This document shows, one piece after another, positions 9,713-18,837 of a DNA stretch of 64,000 nt; the first letter of the stretch is position 1; each line of letters opens with the position of its first letter. The position numbers and the translations under genes were made by a program. The stretch is from contig DGNO01000005.1 of assembly GCA_002389665.1 (NCBI GenBank), forward strand, positions 209,292-273,291, read 5' to 3'. The notes beneath the pieces were generated by a model. That model was not told the DNA's origin. It searched no databases and worked only from the letters and a program-made list of their open reading frames with translations. This stretch comes from Rhodobiaceae bacterium UBA4490. Lineage in GTDB: Bacteria > Pseudomonadota > Alphaproteobacteria > Parvibaculales > Parvibaculaceae.

Positions 9713-10124
9713 GGCCTCTCTAACCGGTCATTTTGTCTGCTTACGGACAATAAAACCTGAGCCCTTTGGGTTAGATTCCGGTTTCGCAAAACCTTAAAAT
9801 TTATGTGGTCATAGGGTCGCATTTTAGCGGATGCGTTAACCTATTGAGTCGCCCCGGCATTGCCCCAAATCAGCCAAAAATCGAACATAATCCTTTGAAA
9901 TCAATGGGTTATAGTGCGTCACATAGGCACATCTTTTGTCTGTTGCCGCCCCAGATTCTTTATGTTACTCGCCCTCATCGACAGTTAGGGGGTCCCCGCC
10001 GGGCATCGGCCTTGCAGGGGAAAAGGAAAACCCCGGACGGACGTCTCAGAATGAGATCGCCGCCGGTATGACGCCGAAAAGCGTACCAACGCAGAAGCGC
10101 CTATAGACGGAAAGCGGTGAGACG
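9713..10124. other. 412-bp intergenic region between ppdK and the SleB-like hydrolase
   Basis: No convincing gene. The first 60 bp contain a weak hairpin (TTGTC...GACAA followed by TAAAA, about 9734-9755) that may terminate ppdK. The middle is locally AT-rich and includes a TTAACC half-site near 9835, the kind of sequence bound by CtrA in alphaproteobacteria, but the second half-site is not evident. The end holds the leader of the hydrolase gene with the purine-rich stretch AAAGCGGTGAG before its ATG. An open frame at 9805-10071 has no recognisable product. Confidence 0.4.
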
Positions 10125-10844
10125 ATGCTGAGATTGCTCGACTTCGTGGATTTCAAAAGCTGGGCTGGAAATATTGCTCACACGGGCCTTGGATTGGCCG
10201 GTGTGGCGGCGCTCGCCCTTTCTTTTCATGCCGAAGCGCTGACGGGCGGGCCTGCAGGCGCCGCCGCGGCCACCGAAGAAGCCGAAATTCTGGCCTTTTC
10301 CGCCGAAGATGCGCCGCTGGCTTCCGCCGGCGCGGCCGTCGGCAGCCCTTTGACGCTGGCCAGCCTGTCTTCGGCCCTTAAAGCTGGACCCGTGACGGAT
10401 ACGAGTATCCGCCGCGCCGCGCTCGATTTTGCCAAGGAGCGCAAGTGCCTCGCCACCGGCCTTTATTATGAAGCCCGCGGCGAAAGCTATGCCGGGCGTC
10501 TGGCTGTGGCCGAAGTGGTGCTGAACCGCGTGGCGTCCGCCCGCTACCCCAATTCCATCTGCGAAGTGGTTTATCAGGGCTCCGAGCGGCTGACCGGATG
10601 CCAGTTCTCCTTCACCTGCGATGGCATGTCCAAGACGCCGAGCGACAAGCTTGCCTGGCGCAAGGCCCAGCGCACCGCCCAGCACGTGCTGATGGGCATG
10701 ATCCGCGAGCCGGTGATCGGCGAGGGCGTGACCCATTACCATGCCGATTACGTCAATCCGGTCTGGGCGGGCCAGCTTTACAAGGTCACGAAGATCGGCC
10801 GCCACATCTTCTACCGGAACAATGTGGCCGGGACCCGTTCGTAA
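10125..10844 (+). CDS. SleB-like cell wall hydrolase
   Basis: A 239-residue protein. An N-terminal hydrophobic segment (about residues 20-36) looks like a signal anchor or signal peptide. It is followed by an Ala-rich linker and then a hydrolase_2 (SleB) domain from about residue 100. The glutamate-bearing motif LYYEARGESYAGRLAVAEV (about 113-131) is the catalytic hallmark of this lytic transglycosylase-like fold; CQFSFTCDG and THYHADYVNPVW are conserved further on. It probably cleaves or remodels peptidoglycan in the periplasm; in non-sporulating bacteria its precise job is unknown. A strong terminator follows. Confidence 0.88.
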   Translation: MLRLLDFVDFKSWAGNIAHTGLGLAGVAALALSFHAEALTGGPAGAAAATEEAEILAFSAEDAPLASAGAAVGSPLTLASLSSALKAGPVTDTSIRRAALDFAKERKCLATGLYYEARGESYAGRLAVAEVVLNRVASARYPNSICEVVYQGSERLTGCQFSFTCDGMSKTPSDKLAWRKAQRTAQHVLMGMIREPVIGEGVTHYHADYVNPVWAGQLYKVTKIGRHIFYRNNVAGTRS

Positions 10845-10884
10845 GGGCGAGGCTTCACGGACAAAATTCCTGATCAGAAAATCA

Positions 10885-10924
10885 AAAAGCCGGGCATTGA
10901 TACACCTCAATGCGCCGGCTTTTC
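10885..10924 (+). terminator. Rho-independent terminator after the SleB-like hydrolase
   Basis: AAAAGCCGG-GCATTGA pairs with TCAATGCGCCGGCTTTT with one bulged base, around a six-base loop, and is followed by T-rich sequence. The A and T tracts on both sides would let it work in both directions, but the next minus-strand gene ends about 118 bp away. Confidence 0.85.
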
Positions 10925-11041
10925 TCTTTCGGCAGTCTCTTTCAGGATGACGGGCTGCATGCCTGGGATGCCTTCGGGCATTCCGGTCTCATTGGCCGAC
11001 CACCCCGAGACAGGGCGGCGGTTCGTCATCCACGCTTTTCC

Positions 11042-11851
11042 TTACATTTGTTCCAGCAATGCGGCGATGGGGCCGGTCTTGGCAAGCTCGTCGCGCGTGC
11101 CTTCCGGATCGAGCGCCGAGGCCTTGTCGAGATCGCCGATCTCCTTGGGCACGAACCAGTGCAGCCGCTCCGGCTCATCGTGATAGGAGGCCCAGACGGC
11201 TTTTGCGACCTCGATGGGCGGAATGGCGCGGAACATGCCCTCTTTGGGGGCGGCAGCCGCGGTCCCTTCCGGCAGAATGGGCGTGTCGATGAGGCCGGGC
11301 AGCGTGTCCGCCGCGCGCACCCCGTAAAGGCGCAGCTCGATGGAAAGCGCCTCGGTCAGCCCCTTCACCGCATGTTTCGTTGCCGAATAAACGGCAATGC
11401 CCGGCATGCCGTAGGTCGCGGAGGAAGAGGAGGTGGTGAAGCAAAGCGAGTTGGGCGTTGCCTTCAAAAGCGGCAGGGCGGCATGGATGCCGTTCAGCAC
11501 GCCGATGAAATTCACATTCACCACCGCCATGATATCTTCATAAGACATCTGATCGAAAAGCCCGCCGCGCCCGATCCCGGCATTGTTGAACATCAGATCG
11601 AGCGTGCCGCCCGTTACCTTTCCGAATTCGGCAAGGGCTGCATCGAAATCCGCCTTGTCCGTCACGTCGAGCGTGCGCGTGAGGCAATTATCCGCGCCAA
11701 GCTCTTCCTTCAGCGAGGCAAGGCCTTCCTCGTTCACGTCATAGGCGCCGATAAACCAGCCGCCTTCGGCAAAAAGCTTCGCGGTCTCCCGGCCCATGCC
11801 GCTTGCCGCCCCGGTAATGAAAATGGACTTGCGCCCTTTTGCGTCACTCAT
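11042..11851 (-). CDS. Short-chain dehydrogenase/reductase
   Basis: A 269-residue classical SDR. The Rossmann nucleotide site is TGAASGMGRE (about residues 14-23), the NNAG motif is at about 90, and the catalytic Tyr-Lys pair is in YSATKHA (about 155-161). An acidic residue at the end of beta-2 (AYDVNEE) suggests NAD rather than NADP. The substrate cannot be told from sequence. It lies downstream of nadC on the same strand but about 110 bp away, so membership in the nad operon is possible yet unproven. Confidence 0.85.
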   Translation of the reverse strand: MSDAKGRKSIFITGAASGMGRETAKLFAEGGWFIGAYDVNEEGLASLKEELGADNCLTRTLDVTDKADFDAALAEFGKVTGGTLDLMFNNAGIGRGGLFDQMSYEDIMAVVNVNFIGVLNGIHAALPLLKATPNSLCFTTSSSSATYGMPGIAVYSATKHAVKGLTEALSIELRLYGVRAADTLPGLIDTPILPEGTAAAAPKEGMFRAIPPIEVAKAVWASYHDEPERLHWFVPKEIGDLDKASALDPEGTRDELAKTGPIAALLEQM

Positions 11852-11960
11852 GACATCTCCCCTTTATATTTATGGGGAGCATCTTAAAGGCCCCCCGCGC
11901 CCTGTCGAGGGGCGGGGAGAGCCGGGATAAGTTGACGCAAGGGAATAAGCGGCGAGGGGC

Positions 11961-12827
11961 TTAAAGCGCCGTCTCGTAATCGAGGCCGATATCGAGGCAG
12001 GGCGCGGAATGGGTGATCCAGCCTGCCGAAATGATATCGACGCCGCTTTCAGCAATGGTGCGCACGCTGTCAAGCGTCACCCGGCCCGAGGCTTCGAGCA
12101 CCGCGCGCCCGCCCGTCAGCGCCACCGCCTCTTTCAGTTCGGCCGGGCCCATATTGTCGAGCATGATGACTTCCGCGCCCGCTTCCAGCGCTTCTGAAAG
12201 CTGCTGAAGCGTGTCCACCTCGATCTCGATTTTCACCATATGCCCGATATGGGCGCGCGCGCTTTTGATGGCGGCGGTAATGCCGCCGGCAGCGGCAATG
12301 TGGTTGTCCTTGATCAGCACCCCGTCATCGAGGCCGAACCGGTGATTGGCCCCGCCGCCGCAGCGCACCGCATATTTTTCAAAGGCGCGCAGATTGGGCG
12401 TCGTCTTGCGCGTGCAGCAAATGCGCGCGCCCGTGCCCTCCACCGCCCGCACCATGGCGCGCGTCGTCGTGGCAATGCCGGAAAGATGGCCGAGGAAATT
12501 CAGCGCCACGCGCTCGCCCGTCAGGATCGAGCGGGCCTTGCCCTCGATCGCCATGATCGTGTCGCCGGGCTGAACGTCCGAGCCGTCCGGCTTTTGCACC
12601 GCGCAGCGCAGCCCCGCATCGACGAGGCGGAAGGCGGTGCGCGCCGCATCGAGGCCGGCAATCGTGCCGGCCTGGCGCGCGCGCATGACGACCATGGCCT
12701 GCGCACTCGCGGGCACCGTCGCCTCCGTCGTGATGTCGCCGGCCCGGCCGAGGTCTTCCAGAAGCGCGGCTTTCACCGCTCCTTCGATCAGGAGCTGCGG
12801 CAAGGGGTCGATGGGGCGGGGACTCAT
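11961..12827 (-). CDS. nadC: Nicotinate-nucleotide pyrophosphorylase (carboxylating)
   Basis: A 288-residue quinolinate phosphoribosyltransferase that joins quinolinate to PRPP to give nicotinate mononucleotide with loss of CO2, the third step of de novo NAD synthesis. Family signatures include [16 protein letters not shown] near the start, [37 protein letters not shown] and [19 protein letters not shown]. Length is normal. Its ATG overlaps the end of nadB by four bases (12,824-12,827), so it is the third gene of a nadA-nadB-nadC operon. Confidence 0.97.
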   Translation of the reverse strand: MSPRPIDPLPQLLIEGAVKAALLEDLGRAGDITTEATVPASAQAMVVMRARQAGTIAGLDAARTAFRLVDAGLRCAVQKPDGSDVQPGDTIMAIEGKARSILTGERVALNFLGHLSGIATTTRAMVRAVEGTGARICCTRKTTPNLRAFEKYAVRCGGGANHRFGLDDGVLIKDNHIAAAGGITAAIKSARAHIGHMVKIEIEVDTLQQLSEALEAGAEVIMLDNMGPAELKEAVALTGGRAVLEASGRVTLDSVRTIAESGVDIISAGWITHSAPCLDIGLDYETAL

Positions 12828-14383
12828 GCCTTGGTTCCTTCTTGTGCGGGCATAGGATCGTGAGACGGGGTGAGATAAAGCAGACTGCGATGCGCCCAGC
12901 CGGGCCGTGTCTCGGGAAAATCGCTGCGGTAATGGCCGCCCCGGCTTTCCTCGCGGGCGAGCGCGGCGCGCGTCATGAGATGGGCGGCAATCGCCGGGTT
13001 CTCGAAGGCGCTGAGTGTGCGGGAGGGGCCCGCCGCCTCATCGCGCAAAACCTCGATCAGCTCCAGCGCTTGCCTAAGACCGCCCGCTTCGCGCACCACG
13101 CCAACCTTGGCGCTCATGTGCTGGCGCAGGCGCTGAAGGAGCGGCAGATGCGCGTTTTCGGGCGCTGCCATCTCCGCTTCGCGCGCGCGAAGGGCAGGGG
13201 AGGGAAGCTGCGCATTCATAATGTCTTCGGCAACGCGCGCGCCGAAGACCACCGCTTCCAAAAGCGAGTTGGAGGCAAGCCGGTTCGCCCCATGCGCGCC
13301 GGTGGAGGCCACTTCCCCGCAGGCCCAAAGCCCGGCAAGGGAGCTGCGCCCCTCTGCATCCGTGCGCACGCCGCCCATGTGATAATGCGCCGCCGGGGCA
13401 ACGGGAATGGGCTCACGCACCGGGTCGATGCCGAGCGCCTGGCAATGGGCATAGACGGTGGGAAAGGCCGAAGGAAATTTGTCGCCCACGGCCCCGCGCG
13501 CATCGAGAAAGATTTTTTCCCCGCGTGTGATGCGCGCGCCGATGGCCCTTGCCACCTGATCGCGCGGGGCAAGCTCGTCGGTAAAACGCTGCCCCGCCGC
13601 ATCGGTCAGCACCGCGCCTGCCCCGCGCAAGGCTTCGGTCACGAGCGGGGCGGGGTCTTTATCCGCGGCAATGGCGGTTGGGTGAAACTGCACGAATTCC
13701 GGATCGGCGATTTCCGCGCCGGCCCGTGCCGCCATGGCAAGGCCCTGGCCGCGCGCCTCTGCCGGGTTGGTGGTTACGGCATAAAGCGCGCCGGTGCCCC
13801 CGGTGGCAAGCACCGTGGCACGCGCAAAGAAAGAGACGCGTTTGCCGTTCACCAGCGCATGAACGCCGGAGATCCGCCCGCCCGCAGAGATGAGTTCATA
13901 GGCTTCGGCATGTTCGATGATGCGGATGGACGGGGCGGCGCGCACGGCGGCGATCAGCGCTTCCATAATCGCCTTGCCCGCCTTGTCGCCTTCCACATGG
14001 ACGATGCGCGCCTGGCTATGCGCGGCTTCAAGGCCGACGGCGAGCTTGCCTTCAAGGTCCCGGTCGAAGGGCACGCCGAGCTGCAAAAGATCGGCAATGC
14101 GCGCCGGGGCCTCGCGCGCCAGAAGCTGCGCGATGGCGGGATCGACGAGCCCGGCGCCCGCCGCCACCGTGTCGGCGGCATGGGCCTCTGCCGTGTCGCC
14201 TTCATGAATGGCAGCGGCAATCCCCCCTTGCGCCCAGGCGGAGGAGGCGCCATTGCCGATGGGCGCAGCCGCCAGCACCGTCACGCGCAGGGGCGCGAGC
14301 TTCAGCGCCGTGAAAAGCCCGGCAAGCCCGCCGCCCGCGATCAGCACATCGCCGGCATCGGAAATTTCAGGAAGTGCGGCCAC
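12824..14383 (-). CDS. nadB: L-aspartate oxidase
   Basis: A 519-residue flavoprotein that oxidises L-aspartate to iminoaspartate, which NadA then converts to quinolinate. The FAD-binding glycine motif is [13 protein letters not shown] at about residues 12-24. The succinate-dehydrogenase-like active-site regions are present as [17 protein letters not shown] and [17 protein letters not shown]. Length is normal for the family. It lies between nadA and nadC; a hairpin occupies the 63-bp gap to nadA. Confidence 0.97.
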   Translation of the reverse strand: MAALPEISDAGDVLIAGGGLAGLFTALKLAPLRVTVLAAAPIGNGASSAWAQGGIAAAIHEGDTAEAHAADTVAAGAGLVDPAIAQLLAREAPARIADLLQLGVPFDRDLEGKLAVGLEAAHSQARIVHVEGDKAGKAIMEALIAAVRAAPSIRIIEHAEAYELISAGGRISGVHALVNGKRVSFFARATVLATGGTGALYAVTTNPAEARGQGLAMAARAGAEIADPEFVQFHPTAIAADKDPAPLVTEALRGAGAVLTDAAGQRFTDELAPRDQVARAIGARITRGEKIFLDARGAVGDKFPSAFPTVYAHCQALGIDPVREPIPVAPAAHYHMGGVRTDAEGRSSLAGLWACGEVASTGAHGANRLASNSLLEAVVFGARVAEDIMNAQLPSPALRAREAEMAAPENAHLPLLQRLRQHMSAKVGVVREAGGLRQALELIEVLRDEAAGPSRTLSAFENPAIAAHLMTRAALAREESRGGHYRSDFPETRPGWAHRSLLYLTPSHDPMPAQEGTKA

Positions 14384-14406
14384 GCGCGTGCCCCGCTTTT
14401 TCGCGT

Positions 14407-14439
14407 CTTTAAGAGCCTCCGCTTGAGAGGCCCTTAAAG
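14407..14439. promoter_or_regulatory. Intercistronic hairpin between nadA and nadB
   Basis: CTTTAAG (14,407-14,413) and CTTAAAG (14,433-14,439) are perfect complements; inside them GCCTC faces a GAG-A-GGC stretch with a single bulge. There is no long U-run after it on the minus strand, so it looks more like an mRNA processing or stability element than a strong terminator. Confidence 0.5.
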
Positions 14440-14446
14440 TGCGCCC

Positions 14447-15550
14447 TCAGACGGGCAGATTGATCATCCGCTCGACGGCGGCCCGCGCCCGCGCGGCCAA
14501 AGCCGGATCGACCGTCACTTCTTCATGCATATAAACCAGCGCATCGAGAATGTTCGGCAGCGTGATCCGCTTCATATGCGGGCACAGATTGCAGGGGCGC
14601 ACGAATTCCACCTCCGGCGTTTCCGCGGCCACATTGTCGCTCATCGAGCATTCGGTCACCATCACCACTTTCTTCGGCTTGTTGACCTTCACCCAATTGA
14701 TCATGGCGGAGGTGGAGCCGGAGAAATCGGCTTCTTTCACCACATCCGGCGGGCATTCCGGGTGCGCGATGATGACGATGGACGGATCGTCCTCGCGGTA
14801 GGCGCGCAGCTCTTCGGGCGTGAAGCGCTCATGCACTTCGCAGGAGCCGGCATATGTGTGGATCTTCACATTGGTCTGGGCGGCCACATTCATGGCGAGA
14901 TACTGGTCCGGGATCATGATGACCTCCGGCACGCCGAGGCTTTCGACCACCTGCACCGCGTTGGAGGAGGTGCAGCAAATGTCGCTTTCCGCTTTCACCT
15001 CCGCCGTCGTGTTGACGTAGGTGACGACGGGCACGCCCGGATATTTCGCTTTCAGCGCGCGCACATCCGCGCCCGTAATCCCTTCGGCAAGCGAGCAGCC
15101 CGCCCGGCTATCGGGAATGAGCACGGTCTTTTCCGGGCTCAGGATTTTCGAAGTCTCGGCCATAAAATGCACGCCGCACTGGACGATGACGTCCGCTTCC
15201 GCGCGCGCGGCTTCTTTGGCGAGATGCAGCGAGTCGCCCATAATGTCGCCGACACAGTGGAAGATTTCCGGCGTCATGTAGTTATGGGCGAGCAGCACGG
15301 CATTGCGCTCTTTTTTCAGCTCGTTGATCGCCTTCACATAAGGCGCATAGACCGGCCATTCGACGGCGGGGATGACGTGCTTCACCCGCTCGTAATAAGG
15401 CGCCATTTCCCTCGCCACTTCCGGCGTATATTCCAGATCGGGCATGGGAAGCGGCTTGAAACGGGGATTATGGGGCGGCGTCGCCTCTTTTCCTTTCAGC
15501 GCTCCCGCTGCCGGGGTTTCGCCGGACCGTTTATCCAGAACCAGGGCCAT
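14447..15550 (-). CDS. nadA: Quinolinate synthase
   Basis: A 367-residue [4Fe-4S] enzyme that condenses iminoaspartate with dihydroxyacetone phosphate to quinolinate. Cluster-ligand cysteines are visible in [22 protein letters not shown] and [11 protein letters not shown], and the substrate region [20 protein letters not shown] is typical. First gene of the nadABC operon. A strong AGGAGG ribosome site lies just before the ATG and abuts a perfect inverted repeat, so a bound repressor would sit directly over the leader. Confidence 0.97.
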   Translation of the reverse strand: MALVLDKRSGETPAAGALKGKEATPPHNPRFKPLPMPDLEYTPEVAREMAPYYERVKHVIPAVEWPVYAPYVKAINELKKERNAVLLAHNYMTPEIFHCVGDIMGDSLHLAKEAARAEADVIVQCGVHFMAETSKILSPEKTVLIPDSRAGCSLAEGITGADVRALKAKYPGVPVVTYVNTTAEVKAESDICCTSSNAVQVVESLGVPEVIMIPDQYLAMNVAAQTNVKIHTYAGSCEVHERFTPEELRAYREDDPSIVIIAHPECPPDVVKEADFSGSTSAMINWVKVNKPKKVVMVTECSMSDNVAAETPEVEFVRPCNLCPHMKRITLPNILDALVYMHEEVTVDPALAARARAAVERMINLPV

Positions 15551-15560
15551 CGCTGCCTCC

Positions 15561-15581
15561 TTATACTCACTTTGAGTATAA
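15561..15581. promoter_or_regulatory. Proximal nadABC operator candidate (NadQ/NrtR type)
   Basis: A perfect inverted repeat with arms TTATACTCA (15,561-15,569) and TGAGTATAA (15,573-15,581) around a three-base spacer. It lies directly upstream of the AGGAGG and start codon of nadA. A COG4111-like Nudix/winged-helix regulator is encoded at 21,919-22,989. Assignment of this site to that regulator is inference from the family's known control of nad genes. Confidence 0.7.
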
Positions 15582-15622
15582 ATAATCGCTCAAAAAATAC
15601 CGGTCGGGGCCGGCCGAGGGGC

Positions 15623-15643
15623 TTATGCTACGTTTGAGCATTA
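15623..15643. promoter_or_regulatory. Distal nadABC operator candidate, degenerate copy
   Basis: Arms TTATGCT and AGCATTA form an imperfect inverted repeat. Aligned with the proximal site it shares the outer TTAT, the CT, the central TTTGAG and the later AT. The two centres are 62 bp apart, close to six helical turns, so both would face the same side of the DNA. It covers the -10 box and part of the spacer of the candidate nadA promoter. Confidence 0.55.
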
Positions 15644-15653
15644 GCCGCGTCAA
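15625..15653 (-). promoter_or_regulatory. Candidate sigma70-type promoter of nadABC
   Basis: On the minus strand TTGACG (15,653-15,648) and TAGCAT (15,630-15,625) are separated by exactly 17 bp. Transcription would begin near 15,618, giving a leader of about 68 bases. The distal inverted repeat overlaps the -10 box and the proximal one lies within the leader. Confidence 0.55.
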
Positions 15654-15691
15654 GCGAGATATGATGTTTTAATGACGGGGATCAAGGGGGG

Positions 15692-18007
15692 CTAATGAAC
15701 TTCCTTCGCATTCGCTTCGGTCAAGAGAATCGTCTCTTTAAGTGCGTGCTTCAATAGATCGCTCGGTCCTCGCGATTTGTCACCCAGGATTTCGATTCTA
15801 TACCGGGCTCGAGTGATTGCGACATAAAGTCTGTTGTGAGCCGCGTATGACAAAAAGTTTCGCGTGGTTCCGTCTCCGGTTACGGCAGGAATACGTCCCT
15901 TATCTACGCCAATCATAACCACACCAAAAAACTCCAAACCGCCAACGAAGTCAGCGTGGCCGATAACGAAATGACCGGATGCTTCCGCAGATTCTACCGC
16001 CTCTACATCGCCGCGTTTCTTTAACAATGTTACGGGTTTGTTTTTCTCGTTACCGTATTTCTGAAGGGCGTCCATGAGCTTTCTGTCGAAAGCGACAATA
16101 AGTATGTTGCCTTTCTTGCACTCTAGTTCCCTTTGCATTCTTTCTGCGTGTTTGAATGCAGCTTCGATGATCGACTCATCATTTGGCAGTTCAAAATACG
16201 TTGGCGGCGCGGATTTTCTTTCTTCTGCTTCGGTAAAACCAGAAGATGACGAAATAAGTGGATTCTCGAAATTCACGAAGAGCATTGCTCCCGATGCTAC
16301 AATTGAGTGAGCTAAGTCCACAATATAAGGAGATGAGCGAAAAACGGTCTGTAATTTCTGGGGCTCAAGAGGCGGTAGATCCGAGATAACGGCTTCTGAT
16401 AACTCATTGGATGTCCAGCCACGGTCACCCACAGATTGGGATCTGTCCATTGAATAGGTAATGGGATAGGAGGTCTCGGAGCGGGTAAAAAAGTGAAATA
16501 TGTGGAGCTCATTAATATTAAACAAATGAGTCTCATCAATGAAAATTGCGTCATACCCATGCCTGACCCGGCGACGGCGCCAAATGGGTGTATCTAGTTG
16601 TGCGATTGCGGTAAGAACCACGTCATCCGTGTCGAATTGTGCAGCTTGCCCAAGCTTTTCCTGGTACCTCAAGAATATTGAGTAAATAAATCCTTTGTCA
16701 GCTTCCCATTTGGTTGGGATGCCATAAAGGAGAGGTGGGCATTTTTTGTATGCATCAAGATTATCTCCCGCCCTGCCTTTTATAAGGACGCTAAACTCAT
16801 GTTGCAGCATTTCAGAAACTGCCCAATCATCTGTATTTCTAAGGAAAGTTCGAAGGTCCTCAGAAACAAACCGTTCGTGCGATGAATAATCGTCTTTCAT
16901 AGCTTCTTGGAAGGCTTCATTGATATACAAGAGCTGCGTGTCCTTCGATTCCAATGCATCTCTATCTATAAACTCTGCTTCACTGATTTGGTGTGCCAAT
17001 TGTTCCGCGCAGAGTTCGCTTAGCGTGCACACTTTGAGGGAAACTCGTTCGAGCGTGCGATCTCTTTTGCAGTATTCATTGGGATCGATTACTGAGAGGT
17101 ACTCTAAAATGGAGCGCTTTGTCGCTTCGCTATGGGTAACAAAAACAGCGTGATGCGGGCGTCCCTCCGCTTCCGCTTTTTGAAGCTCGGTGACCGATTT
17201 AAGCATCAAGCACAGAGTTTTCCCCGTACCTGCTCCACCTTCTATTCGCCCTGGACCTTTCAACCCGGAAGTCACAAAAGATCGCTGCTTTTCTGTGAGT
17301 TGATGAAGCCATTGATCGTAGCTTAGAAAGAGCGTCTGGCTGCTATTTTCAGGGCTCTCCATCATTGACACCTGTATGACGGCGTCAGTTGATAGATTTT
17401 CTTTGGTTGTTTCTTTTGTGAGGCGCTTTGATGTTTCGACAACCTCACCTAACCTGTCAAAGAATTTTCGAAAATTTGTGTAGTTCGGAATCTCGCTATT
17501 CGCATCGCCAGATTCATATCCGGCTTTATATACTAAGCTATATTTTCCTGACAAACCGCGTTTCAAAAGGCGTTCTTCGAGTGGTGCGCGATCAATGACA
17601 ACTCGATAAGGTGTTGGTCTGTATGGGAATGGAAATAGGATTGCCTTGTTGCTTTGAGGAATGACTCGTTCAGAGAAATTGAGACTCATTCCCTGCCAGA
17701 GTTTTTTACAGAACCGTAGCAGTTTCTGTAATAAAAAAATTGTCTCTTGTTCGGGGCGGGAATCAAAAATACCAGACTGCTCTACATCGATGACGAGAAA
17801 CCGTGATGTTTTGGTTGTATTAGTGCTGGCAAAGACTAAACCATTGTTGGTGCGAACAAGTCGGATAGGGTCAGGGAGTTGTGCGGTTCTTACGACTCCA
17901 GTCACCACAGCATGAAGCGTTTGAGCCAGTTCGTATTCTATCGTTTGAAAGAATCTGTTTGATACGATTTCGTCAATTGCGGTTTCGTCAAAGGCGATAA
18001 ATTGCAT
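15692..18007 (-). CDS. Superfamily 1 (UvrD/Rep-like) helicase with an unassigned N-terminal region, possible defence protein
   Basis: A 771-residue protein. The first 230 residues have no motif I recognise. The Q-motif is LTEKQRSFV (about 237-245), Walker A is GGAGTGKT (257-264), Walker B is IFIDE (488-492), and motif III is around SMDRSQSVGDRG (519-530). Motif IV contains FRSSP (556-560), motif V is GHADFVGGLEF (683-693), and motif VI is NRLYVAITRAR (725-735). All elements for ATP-driven DNA or RNA translocation are intact. No nuclease motif is evident. Its ATG shares one base with the stop of the upstream gene (TAATG), so the two are coupled. Base composition is far more AT-rich than flanking genes, pointing to transfer. 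It is not Gabija: no OLD/TOPRIM partner is present. Confidence 0.85.
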   Translation of the reverse strand: MQFIAFDETAIDEIVSNRFFQTIEYELAQTLHAVVTGVVRTAQLPDPIRLVRTNNGLVFASTNTTKTSRFLVIDVEQSGIFDSRPEQETIFLLQKLLRFCKKLWQGMSLNFSERVIPQSNKAILFPFPYRPTPYRVVIDRAPLEERLLKRGLSGKYSLVYKAGYESGDANSEIPNYTNFRKFFDRLGEVVETSKRLTKETTKENLSTDAVIQVSMMESPENSSQTLFLSYDQWLHQLTEKQRSFVTSGLKGPGRIEGGAGTGKTLCLMLKSVTELQKAEAEGRPHHAVFVTHSEATKRSILEYLSVIDPNEYCKRDRTLERVSLKVCTLSELCAEQLAHQISEAEFIDRDALESKDTQLLYINEAFQEAMKDDYSSHERFVSEDLRTFLRNTDDWAVSEMLQHEFSVLIKGRAGDNLDAYKKCPPLLYGIPTKWEADKGFIYSIFLRYQEKLGQAAQFDTDDVVLTAIAQLDTPIWRRRRVRHGYDAIFIDETHLFNINELHIFHFFTRSETSYPITYSMDRSQSVGDRGWTSNELSEAVISDLPPLEPQKLQTVFRSSPYIVDLAHSIVASGAMLFVNFENPLISSSSGFTEAEERKSAPPTYFELPNDESIIEAAFKHAERMQRELECKKGNILIVAFDRKLMDALQKYGNEKNKPVTLLKKRGDVEAVESAEASGHFVIGHADFVGGLEFFGVVMIGVDKGRIPAVTGDGTTRNFLSYAAHNRLYVAITRARYRIEILGDKSRGPSDLLKHALKETILLTEANAKEVH

Positions 18008-18837
18008 TATTCGACCCTTAAAGAGGTAAATCTAGCGGTAGCGTCCGCGATGTAACTCTCGGCAATGTCGTCTATTCCTATTCTTCCGAACAGGAAGGAA
18101 AAGCATTGCATAAGATGTTCAAGCTGCGGCGAAGGGATTTGACCAACTGGCATTGCGAATTCGGAGTGAGAAAAAGACACTTCCTTTTTCTCTTTACAAG
18201 GCCATTCTAAGTTGCTGACGCCTTTCGCAATGAGGCTGCTAGCTTCTTTTGAGATGTGTGCCACTTCGCGCAAGAGTACTACGTACCCGTTGTTGTCGCC
18301 ATTGTGTTCAATTTGTGGGAGAAAATAGAAATTTTGATTTTTGTTTTGCACTAAGTTTTTGATTGTTTGTGCAATGATCTTTTTTTCCTCGCTATCAACG
18401 AGCTCGTTCTTCGGTGTAGCTGGATCTTCAGAAGATATCAGGTGAAGGCCATCTGCTATTTGGCGTGCTCTTTCAGCGTTTTTTTTAGCGGCCTTGGAGG
18501 CGTCTTCAATTTCGAAAAATTGGCGCACTATCTCATTGGGCTCTACGGATAAGAGAACCGATGTTGCGATGTCGCATTGTTTTAGGATGGAAACAAAGCT
18601 ACCGCGCAGTTGGGCATATAATGTTTCCTGGACTAAATCAGCGCCGTCGACTTTCATCCAAGAATCTAGTTCCACTACGGGTAGATAGTTTAGTACAGGA
18701 AACTTCTCATTCGCGATGTCACATCTAGCTGTGATCGTTAATCCAAACACCGGGTATAGAGGGTATCTTTCAGCCTGAGCGCAGGAGAAAATTGTTCCCT
18801 GCGTAAGCGCCCCCATACTTATCCGAGCGACTCTCAC
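18007..18837 (-). CDS. Unknown partner protein of the SF1 helicase
   Basis: A 276-residue protein (288 if an upstream GTG at 18,873 is used). The start at GTG 18,837 is chosen because a GAGGGG ribosome site lies a few bases before it; an internal ATG at 18,816 is also possible. The N-terminal part contains MGALTQGTIF and the segment LTITARCDIANEK (about residues 35-47), followed by LPVVELDSW. A Thr/Ser-x-x-Cys-Asp-Ile pattern of this kind occurs, as I remember it, in small proteins of unknown function encoded beside mobile or defence genes. The middle (about residues 115-145) is charged and probably helical. No catalytic motif is recognised. AT-rich like the helicase, and first of the two-gene unit. 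Confidence 0.75.
   Translation of the reverse strand: MRVARISMGALTQGTIFSCAQAERYPLYPVFGLTITARCDIANEKFPVLNYLPVVELDSWMKVDGADLVQETLYAQLRGSFVSILKQCDIATSVLLSVEPNEIVRQFFEIEDASKAAKKNAERARQIADGLHLISSEDPATPKNELVDSEEKKIIAQTIKNLVQNKNQNFYFLPQIEHNGDNNGYVVLLREVAHISKEASSLIAKGVSNLEWPCKEKKEVSFSHSEFAMPVGQIPSPQLEHLMQCFSFLFGRIGIDDIAESYIADATARFTSLRVE

Noticed and set aside
9805..10071. 88-codon open frame in the ppdK/hydrolase gap
   Set aside because: No recognisable domain, poor codon use, and no ribosome site; the region looks regulatory.
15692..18837. Gabija or a known helicase defence system
   Set aside because: No OLD/TOPRIM nuclease (GajA) or HamA-like partner is encoded, and the helicase is longer than GajB with a different N-terminus.
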